Source of the DNA: Nepenthes gracilis | Lineage: Eukaryota; Streptophyta; Magnoliopsida; Caryophyllales; Nepenthaceae | Reading direction: 5' to 3' | NCBI GenBank assembly: GCA_033239525.1 | Contig: BSYO01000016.1 | Coordinates: forward strand, 4,289,045-4,353,044 | DNA length: 64,000 bases | In this document: one piece after another, positions 24,970 through 36,236 of the stretch | How the letters are laid out: each line of letters opens with the position of its first letter | Numbering within the stretch: the stretch's first letter is position 1 | Made by a program: the position numbers and the translations under genes | The notes under the pieces: model-generated | Seen by the model: the letters and a program-made list of their open reading frames with translations, nothing else | What the model was told of the DNA's origin: nothing | Database searches by the model: none

Positions 24970-25656
24970 CTGTTCAGGTGTCCGAAAACCCTCCAAATCA
25001 TAAATACCCATATAAAATCACCGCATGATCAGTAAAACATTCATGCATGTACATAATTAATAATTTAGGGGTATATAAAAATATATGCATATTAGTAAAA
25101 TTTTCAATAGTAGTCAAAGTATATCAGAAATTAAATCAGACCAAGAATAGGATTAGAGGACACTTGCCTTAATATTATACTCCACAGATTTGAAGAAAGG
25201 ATATTCCAAAACACCCGAATTAGGCAATTCCTCTCTCAGCCACCGTGCGGCCTCCTCTCTCCTCGATTCTCCTCTGCGCGCGACTTCTCCCCGTCACTGC
25301 CGCTGCCTCTGCCGTCCCTCCACCACTGCGCCACCTCATGTGGCCGTCGCCAGCCTCCCCAGCATCACCCTGCCAACACCGGCACCGTTGCACTGCCGCC
25401 TCTCTCCTTGAGCGACTTCTCGCAGTTGATCTCCTTCGCACACCGCGTGCCACCATCGCACCGCCTCAATCCATGACCACCGTGACCACCCGCGCACCGC
25501 CATGGCTATCGCCGATCTCCTTCCTCTCCCTTCTCCTCTTCCTCCTTCTTCTGCCACAAAATCCTAGCCCCCTACCCTCTCTCTCATCTTCTCCTTCTCT
25601 TCCCCCGTTCCCCTTTACTCTTTTTCTCCATTCATTTCTTCTTTTTTTTCTTTATC

Positions 25657-25747
<91 letters not shown>

Positions 25748-25936
25748 TTTACTTTTCTTTATTCCCAAATCCAACTCGATATTCAGACAATAACTCGGGC
25801 ACACTTTGGACGTCACTCCGAAATTTTAATCATTTCTGAAAATTTTATAATATTTTAATTTATTTTTTACCGCACTCGAAATACCTAAAATCATAATTAA
25901 TATTAAAATAATCTAAATAGAATCTGAAATATTATA
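23541..25936 (-). repeat. 5' LTR (2,396 bp) of the gypsy element
   Basis: Direct repeat partner of 17,947-20,297. It contains an expanded (AT)n at 24,940-24,969 and a long (ATT)n at 25,661-25,743, which account for most of its extra length. The many differences between the two LTRs point to an old insertion. Confidence 0.85.
25661..25743. repeat. (ATT)n microsatellite in LTR
   Basis: About 27 trinucleotide units. The matching site in the other LTR (about 20,080-20,103) is short and interrupted, so this run expanded after insertion. Confidence 0.9.
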
Positions 25937-26048
25937 AAAGTACTGCTATTTGTTTTTCCACTGAGGTTCATAAATTTTGAAAACTAAATTTTTATAAGGA
26001 TAGAAGAAATAAGTTATCTAAATACTAAGATTTATATAATAATATTGA

Positions 26049-27500
26049 ATTAAGCAAAACTTATCACGACCCCAAACCAAAGCAGATCCTAATAATAATT
26101 AAAAATTATTATAACCCACAAAATAAGATCCTAAGGATAAGATAATAATCAATACAAAACCCTAAATTCGGGCATGACCTTACAACACATCCAATAGTTC
26201 TAATAATAAGAAGAATAATAAACAATGATATTATCATTCATTCATAAGATCTCTCTGAATACTGTTCATTCAGACAAATAAATAATCATAATTTACTCCA
26301 AAAATCCGTAAGGAAAAGTGGCAACTTATAATATAAACCTAATCACCAATCCATAACAAATCAAATGCCACTAATATCCAATAAATTGAATAATCTGAAC
26401 ACAGTCTCCTTGACAATATAATATAATATCATCACCTATCAGCTACCCCAAATAATACCAAACTATATCTGATATGAATACAATCTGAGTATAAAACTAA
26501 CACTTATAGAATATGATCAAAGTCTCTACTAATAATTATGTCCAAACTTCCTGCAATGTAACCATAGCCCACTAATTTAAAAGAATTAAAAATAATAAAA
26601 GTATGAACAAAATGCTCAACAAATATTAGTATATAATATATAACAAACTAGACGTCCAATATTAGAATGAAGTAACAAATGAGAACAAAATCCATAAAAG
26701 TCAATAACTAAATATTCAAAAGGTCAAATCAACGAAAGTCTGTATGTGATCTTATATTCAAAAGTATAATTTAAAATGAAGGCCAAAAATTTTAAATGTA
26801 CTAAACAATCAAATCCCAATTACGGGCGAAATCTATTAATCTCAATTGAAATTTCAAATATCCAAATCCATATAGGTAAAATATATCAAAAATTTAAAAT
26901 ATATTTAAATTAGAGAACCAAAGACTAAAGGATTAATTTTGAGGAAGAGTTGCTCCTACTTTCGATATCTTTAGATCATATCATACTATTTAGACCCGTA
27001 AGTTGATCGTCTACATATTCTTTCCTATAAATTTTAATGGGATTTTGGTTCATTTACTCATAATTTTCTATCACATATTTATCATGTAAATATTTAATTT
27101 ATTTGAAAAATATTAGAAAGTCCATAATCTTGATTAATTTCAATCTTATAAACTCTTAGAAGTAAGATTTTTAGAATATAAAATATACATAAGATATATT
27201 CATAGTTAGATATAAATCAAAATAAATATTAATAGTAAATTTCAACACCAAAACAAAAAACAATAATAAAATAATTAACACACAAATTTTTATAATAAAA
27301 AAATTCTTGATAATTAATAGTTATAGAGTAAAATCTTTCAGGTTTCTATGGTCAGTGAATGTAATATACTAAAAAAGTCAACTTACAATCCAAATAGTAT
27401 GGACAAACTGAATCTTTGTCGACTTACTTTATACTTGTGACCGTTACCAAAAAATTGCTTAGATAGCATATAATAATGGAACTAGATACCTTTTAATTTT
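26049..27500 (-). mobile_element. Divergent solo LTR-like sequence related to the gypsy element
   Basis: It starts with ATCACGACCCCAAACC, like the left edge of the 17.9-kb LTR, and keeps that LTR's landmarks in order: TCCAAACTT..GTAACC..CCCACTAATTTAAAAG (about 26,535) matching TCCGAACTC..CCACTAATCTGAAGG, CTCAACAA (about 26,612), and GAACCAAAGACTAAAG (about 26,915). Similarity fades beyond about 27,100, and the far end was not located. Confidence 0.5.
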
Positions 27501-30500
27501 CTTATAAATTTTACCTTATTTATCGTAAAATTTTTAAACACAATAGGATCCTAGTGTCCATGCCACTAGCACCCTGATGAAGGCTAACAAACTAGAACTA
27601 TTTTAATATACAATGAAGAAATGTGTTGCGTGAAAAAGTCTGACGTTGTATCACAAGAGTAAAGATTTGATTTTTTTTCAAATAATGATTGTTTACTATT
27701 ATTAATGAGGGCTTTGAAATTACCATCATTTTTCACTTTTACACTAATTCTTCTCTATGTCAATAAATATGTAAAAGTAAGATATTTATAAAGGTAGTCG
27801 AAAATTAGGTAGAAAAAAAAAAAGGCAACCATTAACAAATTAGTGCCCCAATATACATACAATAAAGAGGCCCACATTTGCTGCAAAGGCTTTAGCATGA
27901 GGAGCGTTTCCCAACACATGTGCGCCATTAAAGCATACATTAAGAACAGATATAATGGGTAAAAAGCACTCACATGCATGTCGAGTGTACCTCATGTGTA
28001 AATATTCTAGATATACGACACTCATACATGGATTGAGCTCACATTAAACATGAATATTCTAATAAAAATATGCACATATTTTTATCAAATGCAGGTTAGG
28101 GTAGATATTAAAAAATGGAGCATTTGTAAATAATAAGAGTGTATCTGATGCTTGTCTTTATCAATACTTAAATTTTTTTTAAAATACTTGTTTTACCCAA
28201 TCACGAAATATACCAATATAAAATGTCTCTAATAATATCATCTCTCATTTATTTATTAAGTATTTGACTCATTTTATATTGTTACATCTTTCAAATTAGC
28301 AAATATAGTTTTCATAAGAGTTTTAGATTGATGGGTTCATGAGTGGAGGTTCATAGGATTTTATATTGAATTATGTACTTTGTTATTGTTGTAAGGAAAA
28401 CAATTTAAATATTGAGTTTACTTCTTGGATATGTGTAAATGTTGCAGCATGGTCATAGGCCGGTGCATCACTTTAATTTTCAATACTACAGTTGACAATG
28501 TCTTGATTTGAATTATGTTTATATTCATGAGCAGATACTATTTTAGAAGTTAAGTTAGTGTGAACTTAACTAATTTCCTAAGGTAAATCATACTACTTTA
28601 TTTTAAAGATTTACTAATAAAATTTTGTATAAGACCTCCATTCTAATTATGGTTTGTATATTGTGATTATTTTTATATTCTAAATTGTGGTCATAACATA
28701 TTTTAGGCTCAAGATGCCTAAGGTCGGGTATAATGAAAACAAATAAAAAACTTGTTAACAGTTTCACGCCTACTAGACATATGATTGGTGTATGTGTACC
28801 ATTCTATATATATAATAATTCAAACATTTTGCTAGTCATTTTTCTAATATTTTGAGGAGGGGACAGAGAAAAGAAAGAATGGGAAGTGGAATTTAGATTT
28901 GAAGCAAAACTTTTAAAGATCTTTATAATTTAAAATAAAGCAAGTGAATTTTATGCCTTATTTTACTGGAATTTTTAAAATTTTTCCTCATTTTAACTTA
29001 TAACTTAAGATTTTTATGTTTATATGTATAATTATTTCCTTCTAATAATTTGCATGTGTTTCTTTTTTTCTATTATATAAGAATTTAAAAGTTTGTAACA
29101 AAATTTATAAAATTAACACAGAATACTAAATTTTTAAAGTTTTATCTATAATATCATCTTGTATGTCCTTTGTTTTGCAAACTTTTGACAAAATCTCTAT
29201 AATAAAGTTATATCCTTTAATTTACAAATTATGTAATAATGAACTAATTTCATAATATTTTTATATGTCAATTTTAAATAAACTATTAAATAATTGATAA
29301 AGAGATATCATGACATGTCACAATGTATTAAGATATATAATGTCATATAATGCCCACCCATAAATTCTAATAGTAAGTAAAGCCCCATCTATAAGAACGA
29401 TATGTAGATATCGTATTTATAGATTTAAATAGTAAAGCATAATTGACTGATATTTACAATGTAATTTCATAAATAAACCTTCACATATTTATCCTAGTCG
29501 GCGATATTTATCGTGGGCAATTAATTTATTATTCATTTTTGTATGTTTTGGAGGCTCATATTTATTTTTATACCTTATACTTACTTTTGTTAAGTTTTTA
29601 ACTCATCTTATATTGTCACTCTTTTAAATTAATAAGCTTGCATCTCTTGAAAGTTTTTGACCAATGGGTTTTCAATTACAAAGGGTCCTAGGAAGAGAAC
29701 GTTAATTTACCCATGGGATATAATTTCAATATTTTTTGTAAAGTTTGACATATATAATTTTGATACGGCATGATCACAGGGTTGTACATTTTTTAGTTCT
29801 TTCATAATGCTAACTCATGCAATCTAATATTGTTTAAAATAACAAATATTATATTTTATGATTTAACTAGCTTGAGAACTATAGAGATTAAATTAGAATA
29901 AATTTAACTATATTGTAAAATAAAATGTTTATACACATGTTGTGAAATCTCTTATAAAATTATATGTCATGGCTCGGGTTTTGGGGATCTTCTTTTTATG
30001 TCAATAATTTGATTCATGATAAGTTAAACGGTTTATTAATCAAAATATTGAAGGACATGTTACAGAAAAAAAATTTGTTTAGTCATTCTTATCGTATGAG
30101 TTTTTTTATGGTATAAAGACTTTAGATTTTATGATCTATAATCTATTAAAATTAATTTCTAATGGCAATGTAGGTCAAATTAAAAAATTTAAGGGTTTAT
30201 TTTGATGTTAATTTAGACTTTTATATATATATATATATATATATATTATTTTTTATTTAACCAGGAAACCGAACCTATAAGCTCTTTTTTATGATAGGGG
30301 AAAGACATCCACTTGGATCACTTTGTTGCTTAGTGTGCTTCACTTAAAAGACATCCACTTAGATCACTATGTTGCTTAGTGTGCTTCACTTAAATTATTT
30401 CCTATTTCTCTCTTAAAGTTGAGCAATTGTACTTTCTATTTTTAAAGAGCAACTATTGGTCCGTACCAAAAGTAACGCCAACATTTATAAGATTACTTTA

Positions 30501-30890
30501 GGCCTTTTTTTTTTTTAAAATATATGGGGATATCTAAGTTTATGCTTCGAAATTGTTATTTTTGAACTCGATTATGCTATTAATCGTTAAAGTGCTTTAT
30601 TTTGTAATTTTACATAATATTTTACTTTTGTGATATTTTTTTAAGCTGTTGTTTTTATTTTTATTATTTTTTTTATAAATTTTATTATTGTACTCTGACT
30701 ATAAAGGCTCAAATTTTGATTTCAAACAGCTCAAAACCCCCCCCCCCCAAAAAAAAAACCCTATTATTAATTGAAAATAATTATTTAAAATAAAGATGAA
30801 GAATTTTGGAAATATTGTTAAATTTTCTAGATCGAAAATATAATTCCATAATTTTTAAGGGAGGTGAGAGAGAAAGAGAGAAGCATGTTT
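27501..30890. other. AT-rich intergenic DNA with degenerate direct repeats
   Basis: No supported gene. Segments near 28,240-28,480 and 29,580-29,810 share a diverged landmark series (AAGTTTTTAACTCAT.TTATATTGT, then a CATGATCA..GG.TG segment), which suggests LTR remnants. Also present are (TA)n at 30,222-30,247, a doubled 46-bp unit at 30,301-30,392, and a C12 run next to an A10 run near 30,738-30,760. Confidence 0.45.
30301..30392. repeat. Tandem duplication, 46-bp unit x2
   Basis: AAAGACATCCACTT..GTGCTTCACTTA occurs at 30,301 and again at 30,347 with two visible differences. Confidence 0.9.
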
Positions 30891-31203
30891 TGTAAGGAAA
30901 CGGCTACCAGACAGCGGCCGAAGACGAAGACGAAGAAGTAAGATGGAGGAGGAAGACGAAGGAGAAAAAAGCAATCGAGTATTTGTTGGAAAAAGAAAAA
31001 GAAACTGGCAATGCATTAAAAGCGGCTGAACAGCCGTCTGCGTATTTGCACACAACCCTAGGACGTTACATACAAAGTATATATACACGACGCAATACAA
31101 CGGTAAACGAAAAGATACCAAAAATAAATTATACAATATCCTAAAATACAAAAGACTAATATTCCTAATATAATACAAAATATTTATGAAATATTTTCTA
31201 ATA
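30891..31203 (-). repeat. 3' LTR of copia element
   Basis: A 313-bp near-identical copy of 35,855-36,168. On the minus strand it begins TATTAGAAAATA and ends CCTTACA, so the usual 5' TG is TA in both LTRs. Confidence 0.95.
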
Positions 31204-31260
31204 ATCCACCGCAAGATGGAGCATATATATTGATAATGCCCATCTTGGACAAGTGAAAGT

Positions 31261-34200
31261 TCAAACGATGTGACGGCAGTGGCTTGGTGAAAATGTCCGC
31301 AAGCTGATGTGAGCGGTGACATGATGCGGGCGAATATGTCCTTGTATTTTGTCACAAATGAGATGACAATCCAGCTCGATATGTTTGGTGCGTTCATGGA
31401 AGACTGGATTCGCGGCAATGTGGAGAGTGGCTTGATTATCACAATATAACAATGCTGCCTGAGGATGTGGAACCTGCAAATCAGTTAAAATATAACGAAG
31501 CCAAGACAATTCACAACAAGTCGTAGCCATGGAACAATATTCTGCTTCAGCAGATGAGCGGGAAACCACGGATTATTTCTTGCATTTTCAAGAAATAAGG
31601 GAGTTCCCAAGAAAGACACAATAACCAGTGAGTGATCTACGTGTGTCTGGACAATACGCCCAATCTGCATCGCAGAAGGCTCGTAGTTGAACGGTAGATG
31701 TGGAAGAGAGCAATATGCCTTGACCAGGGTTGAGTTTTAAATATCGCAAAACTTGGTGAGCCGCATTCAAATGATGCGAGGTAGGTTGATTCATAAACTG
31801 GCTTAAAATTTGTACTGCATAGGCGATGTCTGGTCTAGTAACGGTGAGATAAAGGAGGCGACCAATGAGACGCCGATACACACTAGGATCTGTTAGAGCA
31901 ACGCCAGTTTGCCTACTTAATTTCAAGTTTTGATCCATGGGTAGTTTCTGAGGTTTGCAACCGATGGTGCCAGAGTCAGCCAAAATATCGAGGGTGTACT
32001 TTCTTTGACAGATGTGAATACCCTGTTGGGATCGAGCAACTTCAATCCCGAGGAAGTATCGAAGAATACCTAAGTCTTTGATTTTGAAGGTGTGATTAAG
32101 GAAGGTTTTGATAAAAGCTATCGTATCCAAACAATTACTGGCAACGAGGATGTCATCAACATACACGAGGAGAGTTGTAAAGGATTTTTGGTCTTGCTTA
32201 GTAAATAAGCTATAATCGGCCTTTGATTGAGTGAAGCCAAAAAGGATCAAGGAGCTGGATAGTTTAGAGTACCATTGTCTAGAAGCCTGTTTAAGACCGT
32301 AAATACTCTTGGACAATTTACAAACCTGGTTGGGTTTTATTGTGGTGTAACCGGGAGGGGGTTTCATATAGATTTCTTCATTTAAGGTTCTGTTTAGAAA
32401 AACATTGTTAACATCAAAATGATATAAATGCCATCCTTTGATGGCAGCTACTGCTAAGAGGCAGCGTATAGTGGTAAGTTTGGCAACCGGAGAAAAGGTT
32501 TCATGATAATCCACTCCTTCCTGTTGCGTGTATCCTTTTGCAACTAATCGATATTTGTATCTTTCAATACTCCCATCACTGTTAAGTTTCAATTTAAAGA
32601 CGTATCGACACTCGATAGCCTTCTTACCCGGAGGCAGATCGGTAACACTCCAGGTCTGATTTGATTCCAGGGCACGTAATTCTTCATTTATAGCTTTACG
32701 CCAATTTGGATCAGAAAAAGCTTGAGCATAAGTTTGTGGTTCAGTTTGGGAAGAGATGGACGACGAAAAATAACTATAGGCTGGAGACAATTTTTGATAG
32801 GATATGTAATGCTCAAGAGGATAAGGTTGTCCAGAAGTATGTGACACTGTTGGTTGAGCGGTTGCAGTGTGAGATGCGTGATGACAATGGAAATCTTTTA
32901 GATATTCAGGGGCTTTTCTAGTTATAGTGGTTCGGCGAATAGGAGTTTTGTCTTTGACAGGAGATTGGGGGTTGTTGATTGGTTCAGGAGAAATATTTGA
33001 TTGTGTGTCATCATTAAGATTTTCTTGTGTAGCGCCTGATGGTTCCTGGACGAGAGTCAGGTTAGGTTCTTCATTATTATAGAATTCTGTGGTTGAGTCA
33101 ATAATAGTAGTTGGATGCATGCAGTCATATTGCGCAATGTCAGGGGATTGTTCATTAGATGGCACGTTGGGCATGCTTTTGGTGTTATCTTGTTGGAAGG
33201 GGAAGTTATTTTCATGGAATATGACATCCCTTGAATTAAAGGTCGTATGGTTGTCTAAATCCAGGAGTTTATAACCTTTGACACTAAATGGGTAGCCTAA
33301 AAATACACAAGTTTTACTTTTAGGATCAAATTTCTTTCGTCCGTGAGAAAGCGTAGAGGCGAAACACAAACAACCAAATACATGAAGATGATCATAACTT
33401 GGTTTGACTCCAAAGAGAACTTCATAGGGTGTTTTATTTTGCAGCACGGGAGTGGGGGTTCTATTAATAATATAGGCCGCAGTCAGAATACAGTCACTCC
33501 AAAATTTTAAGGAAATGCCTGCTTGAAATCTAATTGCTCTAGCCACATTTAATAAATGTTGGTGTTTACGTTTAACAATACCGTTTTGCTGTGGTGTTTC
33601 CACACAACTGCGTTGGTGGATAACACCCCGTTTACTGTAGAAGTCTCCCAGACTAAATTCGGACCCATTATCAGACCGAATAACTTTAATGTGGACATTA
33701 AATTGTGTTGCAATAAGATTATAAAAGGCTTCTAAACATAATTTTGTGTCAACCTTTGTCTCAGAAGGTAAATCCACGTACTTCTTGAAAGGTCATCCAC
33801 AATGGTCAAGAAATACTTATACCCATCGTAAGATACTTCTGAGAAGGGTCCCCACAGGTTACAATGCACCACGGCAAAAAATGTGTGTAACTTGTGGATG
33901 CTGGGAGTGAAGGGAAGGCGACGTTGTTTAGCCATGTGGCAAATGGAACATGGATTATTATTAAAAGAATGCAATGCTTCTTTTACAACTGAATCTTGTA
34001 TCAATTGAATTCTAGAATGTGAAATGTGACCTAATCTGCAATGCCATAAATTCATTGGCGACGAAACAAAATTAACGGAAGGCGTCATAAGGGACTTCGA
34101 ACATTTTAAGAGAAGACCAGCCAAGGTGTTCGGAGGAACATTCTTATTCCGTAGATAATATAAACCATTTTGCTCTTCACCCATCCCAATCGTGGTCCAG

Positions 34201-34633
34201 GAGGCAAGGTCCTGATCAAACAAACGTCGAAAGAAAAAAAAGAACAATGAGAATCTGCTGCAAGAGCTTTTACTGAAATTAAATTAAATGTGAATGATGG
34301 AACACATAAAACATTTTCAAGTGTTATCCTTGGGGTCAGTTTTACGTCACCAATGTGGGATACGGGAACTTTTCGTCCATCCGGCAGTTTTACCGAACTA
34401 GAAATGGGAATTTTCTGTCGGAAATATAAAGAGGGGTCGCAGATCCTGTAATCTGTGGCTCCGGTGTCCAATATCCAAATATTATTTTTGTCACAAGCAT
34501 AAGGGACAGAACAGAATTTTATACCGGTCATGTTATCCATTTTGGATGGGTGACGGACGGGGTCAAGCAGGGAGGACATCTGTTTGACCGTGTGAGCAGA
34601 AGCCGCGTCCTTCGGTTGGATCAAAGTCATCAA
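31261..34633 (-). pseudogene. Copia pol: protease, integrase, RT, RNase H (frameshifted)
   Basis: Domains lie in order on the minus strand. The protease is at 34,633-34,230 with active site WILDTGAT. The GAG-pre-integrase and integrase zinc region is at 34,247-33,780 (LWHCRLGHISH, then CSICHMAKQRR). The integrase core starts at 33,830, with its second catalytic Asp in IRSDNGSEF and Glu in ETPQQNG. RT spans about 32,700-32,000, with VAKGYTQQEGVDYHETFSPV and catalytic box YVDDILVAS. RNase H is at 31,790-31,300 (DADWA..TRRS, then [10 protein letters not shown]). The frame shifts near 34,235 and near 33,765, and is lost again at about 31,580. The 729-codon open stretch 33,777-31,588 is the longest intact part. 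A fully open copia pol would be a single polyprotein with gag. Confidence 0.95.
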
Positions 34634-34653
34634 TTGCTTGAACTGGGCTTTGG

Positions 34654-35822
34654 TTAAAGCAACTTTATCTTCTTCATTGTTCTAGCAACTTTATCTTCTT
34701 CATTGTTCTTGCAACCAGCAGCAGTAGTAAAACTTGAGTGATTGGCCGAAAAAGTTGTAGAACTAATCTTACCATGCAATTTATGATTTGGAGGGAAGCC
34801 ATGGAGCTGGTAACATTTATCAGCTACATGCCCCTGTTTATGACAGTGTGTGCAAACCAGAATTTCTGCGTTTCCTGCCTTAAAGCACTGCTGGAGGGTG
34901 TGTCCAGGGACCCGGCAGTGAACGCAGAAGGGCCGATCCTTCTTAGACACAGGGTTAATTTTGACAATACCTTTAGAGAGATTAGGGACCCGTTTTGTAA
35001 ACCAAGCCACCGTTTCTGAAGGATGAGCAACAGACAACATTTGGTGTTGTCTTTCCTGTTGCTGTATAATGGAAAATACTTTGTTTATAGAAGGCAAAGG
35101 ATCCATTAATATAATCTGGTCTCTCACATTAGTGTAAGAATCATTGAGACCCATTAATAATTGTATAACACAATCCCTTTGATACCGGTCGATGAGCACT
35201 CTGAGTTTACCACAGTTACAATCGGGGAGGGGATCATACACAAGGAGTTCATCCCAGATTGTTTTCAGTTTGCCATAATACATACTAACCGAATCTTGCT
35301 CTTGCAAGAGATTGGCCAAAGCTTTCTTGAGTTGAAAAATACGGGGCCCGTTTTGTTGCGTGAATCGGTCACGCAATTCCTTCCAAATTTCGGAAGCATC
35401 ATCCACGAAAGCCACACTGGATTTAATGGATGGACTGATGGAGTTTTGTATCCAAAACACCACCATGTCGTTACATCGTCCCCATGCCTCAAAAAGGGGA
35501 TCGGTGGGGTCGTAGGGTTTAGGAATCGTACCTTCAATGAAAGGAAGTTTGTTCTTTGCCCTCAAAGCCCGACGCATGGTACGGGACCAGGTCGAATATT
35601 GTCGATCGTGAGCAAATCGGTCACCAGAGTAACGGCCGGACTGTCGCCGGCTTCCAATCGAAATGGGTTGCATGGATCCGAAAGATTTTGGAAGCGTAGA
35701 AGATGTTGTGTAGAGGCCAGATCTGGGTTTTGGGTGGACGCCAGATCTGGGTGGTCGTTGTTGGTGCTCAATGTGGGTTCAGCAGCGTTTTGGTGTGCCA
35801 GATCTGCGGTGTGGTTCACCAT
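34654..35822 (-). pseudogene. Copia gag (nucleocapsid), frameshifted
   Basis: The likely start is the ATG at 35,822 (MVNHTADLA). The N-terminal part runs to about 35,610, where a frameshift moves into the frame containing YSTWSRTMRRALRAKNK. A gag core follows, including LRDRFTQQNGPRIFQLKK and LLMGLNDSY. A CCHC zinc knuckle (CTHCHKQGHVADKC) lies near 34,840-34,800, preceded by a CX2C pair in CVHCRVPGH. It assembles the particle and binds element RNA. The end is altered by a 26-bp tandem duplication that brings a premature stop before the protease frame. Confidence 0.9.
34659..34710. repeat. 26-bp tandem duplication breaking gag-pol
   Basis: GCAACTTTATCTTC..TTGTTCT occurs twice back to back (34,659 and 34,685). 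As 26 is not a multiple of three, the duplication shifts the frame at the gag/protease boundary. Confidence 0.95.
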
Positions 35823-35843
35823 CGTCTCTTTCTCTCTCTCTCT

Positions 35844-35854
35844 CTCTGATACCA
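35844..35854 (-). promoter_or_regulatory. tRNA-iMet primer binding site of copia element
   Basis: On the minus strand TGGTATCAGAG directly follows the 5' LTR end (CCTTACA). It is followed by a (GA)n run in the untranslated leader. Confidence 0.9.
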
Positions 35855-36168
35855 TGTAAGGAAACGGCTTCCAGACAGCGGCCGAAGACGAAGACGAAGA
35901 AGTAATATGGAGGAGGAAGACGAAAGAGAAAAAAGCAATCGAGTATTGTGTTGGAAAAAGAAAAAGAAACTGGCAATGCATTAAAAGCGGCTGAACAGCC
36001 GTCTGCGTATTTGCACACAACCCTAGGACGTTACATACAAAGTATATATACACGACGCAATACAACGGTAAACGAAAAGATACCAAAAATAAATTATACA
36101 ATATCCTAAAATACAAAAGACTAATATTTCTAATATAATACAAAATATTTATGAAATATTTTCTAATA
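35855..36168 (-). repeat. 5' LTR of copia element
   Basis: A 314-bp partner of 30,891-31,203. Differences seen are CTACC/CTTCC, AAGATGG/AATATGG, GAAGGAG/GAAAGAG, TTCCTAA/TTTCTAA and a one-base indel in TATTTGTTGG/TATTGTGTTGG. Confidence 0.95.
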
Positions 36169-36236
36169 TGATTATGAAATATATTTTCTAATATATTTTC
36201 TAAAATTATGCTTCTTTTTTTTTTTTTTTTGACATT

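Larger units (their letters stand above)
17942..25941 (-). mobile_element. Ty3/gypsy LTR retrotransposon with shortened interior
   Basis: Two direct repeats, 17,947-20,297 and 23,541-25,936, start TGTCAC and end in TTACA or TTATA, flanking about 3.24 kb. The element reads on the minus strand. A primer site lies at 23,526-23,536 beside the right (5') LTR, and a polypurine tract at 20,298-20,312 lies beside the left (3') LTR. The flanks GAAGT (17,942-17,946) and AAAGT (25,937-25,941) form a 5-bp target duplication with one mismatch. The interior retains pieces of gag, protease, RT and the pol C-terminus, all with stops; at 3.2 kb it is shorter than a usual gag-pol (about 4.5 kb). Long LTRs and an iMet primer suggest a Tekay/Del-like chromovirus (inference). 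Confidence 0.85.
30886..36173 (-). mobile_element. Ty1/copia LTR retrotransposon, recent but coding-defective
   Basis: A full-length element on the minus strand: LTRs 30,891-31,203 and 35,855-36,168, primer site at 35,844-35,854, gag, then protease, integrase, RT and RNase H in copia order. Flanks TGTTT (30,886-30,890) and TGATT (36,169-36,173) form a 5-bp target duplication with one mismatch. I count four substitutions and one 1-bp indel between the LTRs, so the insertion is fairly recent. Coding capacity is lost through several frameshifts and a 26-bp tandem duplication. It sits 69 bp beyond the stop codon of the DUF4408/DUF761 gene, in the same orientation. Confidence 0.95.

Noticed and set aside
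25245..25793. Long plus-strand frame (182 codons) and overlapping minus frames in the gypsy LTRs (also 19,640-20,153)
   Set aside because: They fall entirely within the CT/CCACC-rich and ATT-repeat part of LTRs, have Leu/Pro low-complexity content, and differ between the two LTR copies in length and frame.
27755..28025. Two overlapping minus-strand frames (74 and 61 codons) with hydrophobic and Ala/Asn-rich stretches
   Set aside because: Short, no recognised family, in AT-rich spacer; the GNAPHAKAFAANVG stretch looks protein-like but I cannot assign it.
35161..35859. 232-codon plus-strand frame
   Set aside because: It is antisense to copia gag, which has clear capsid and zinc-knuckle motifs.
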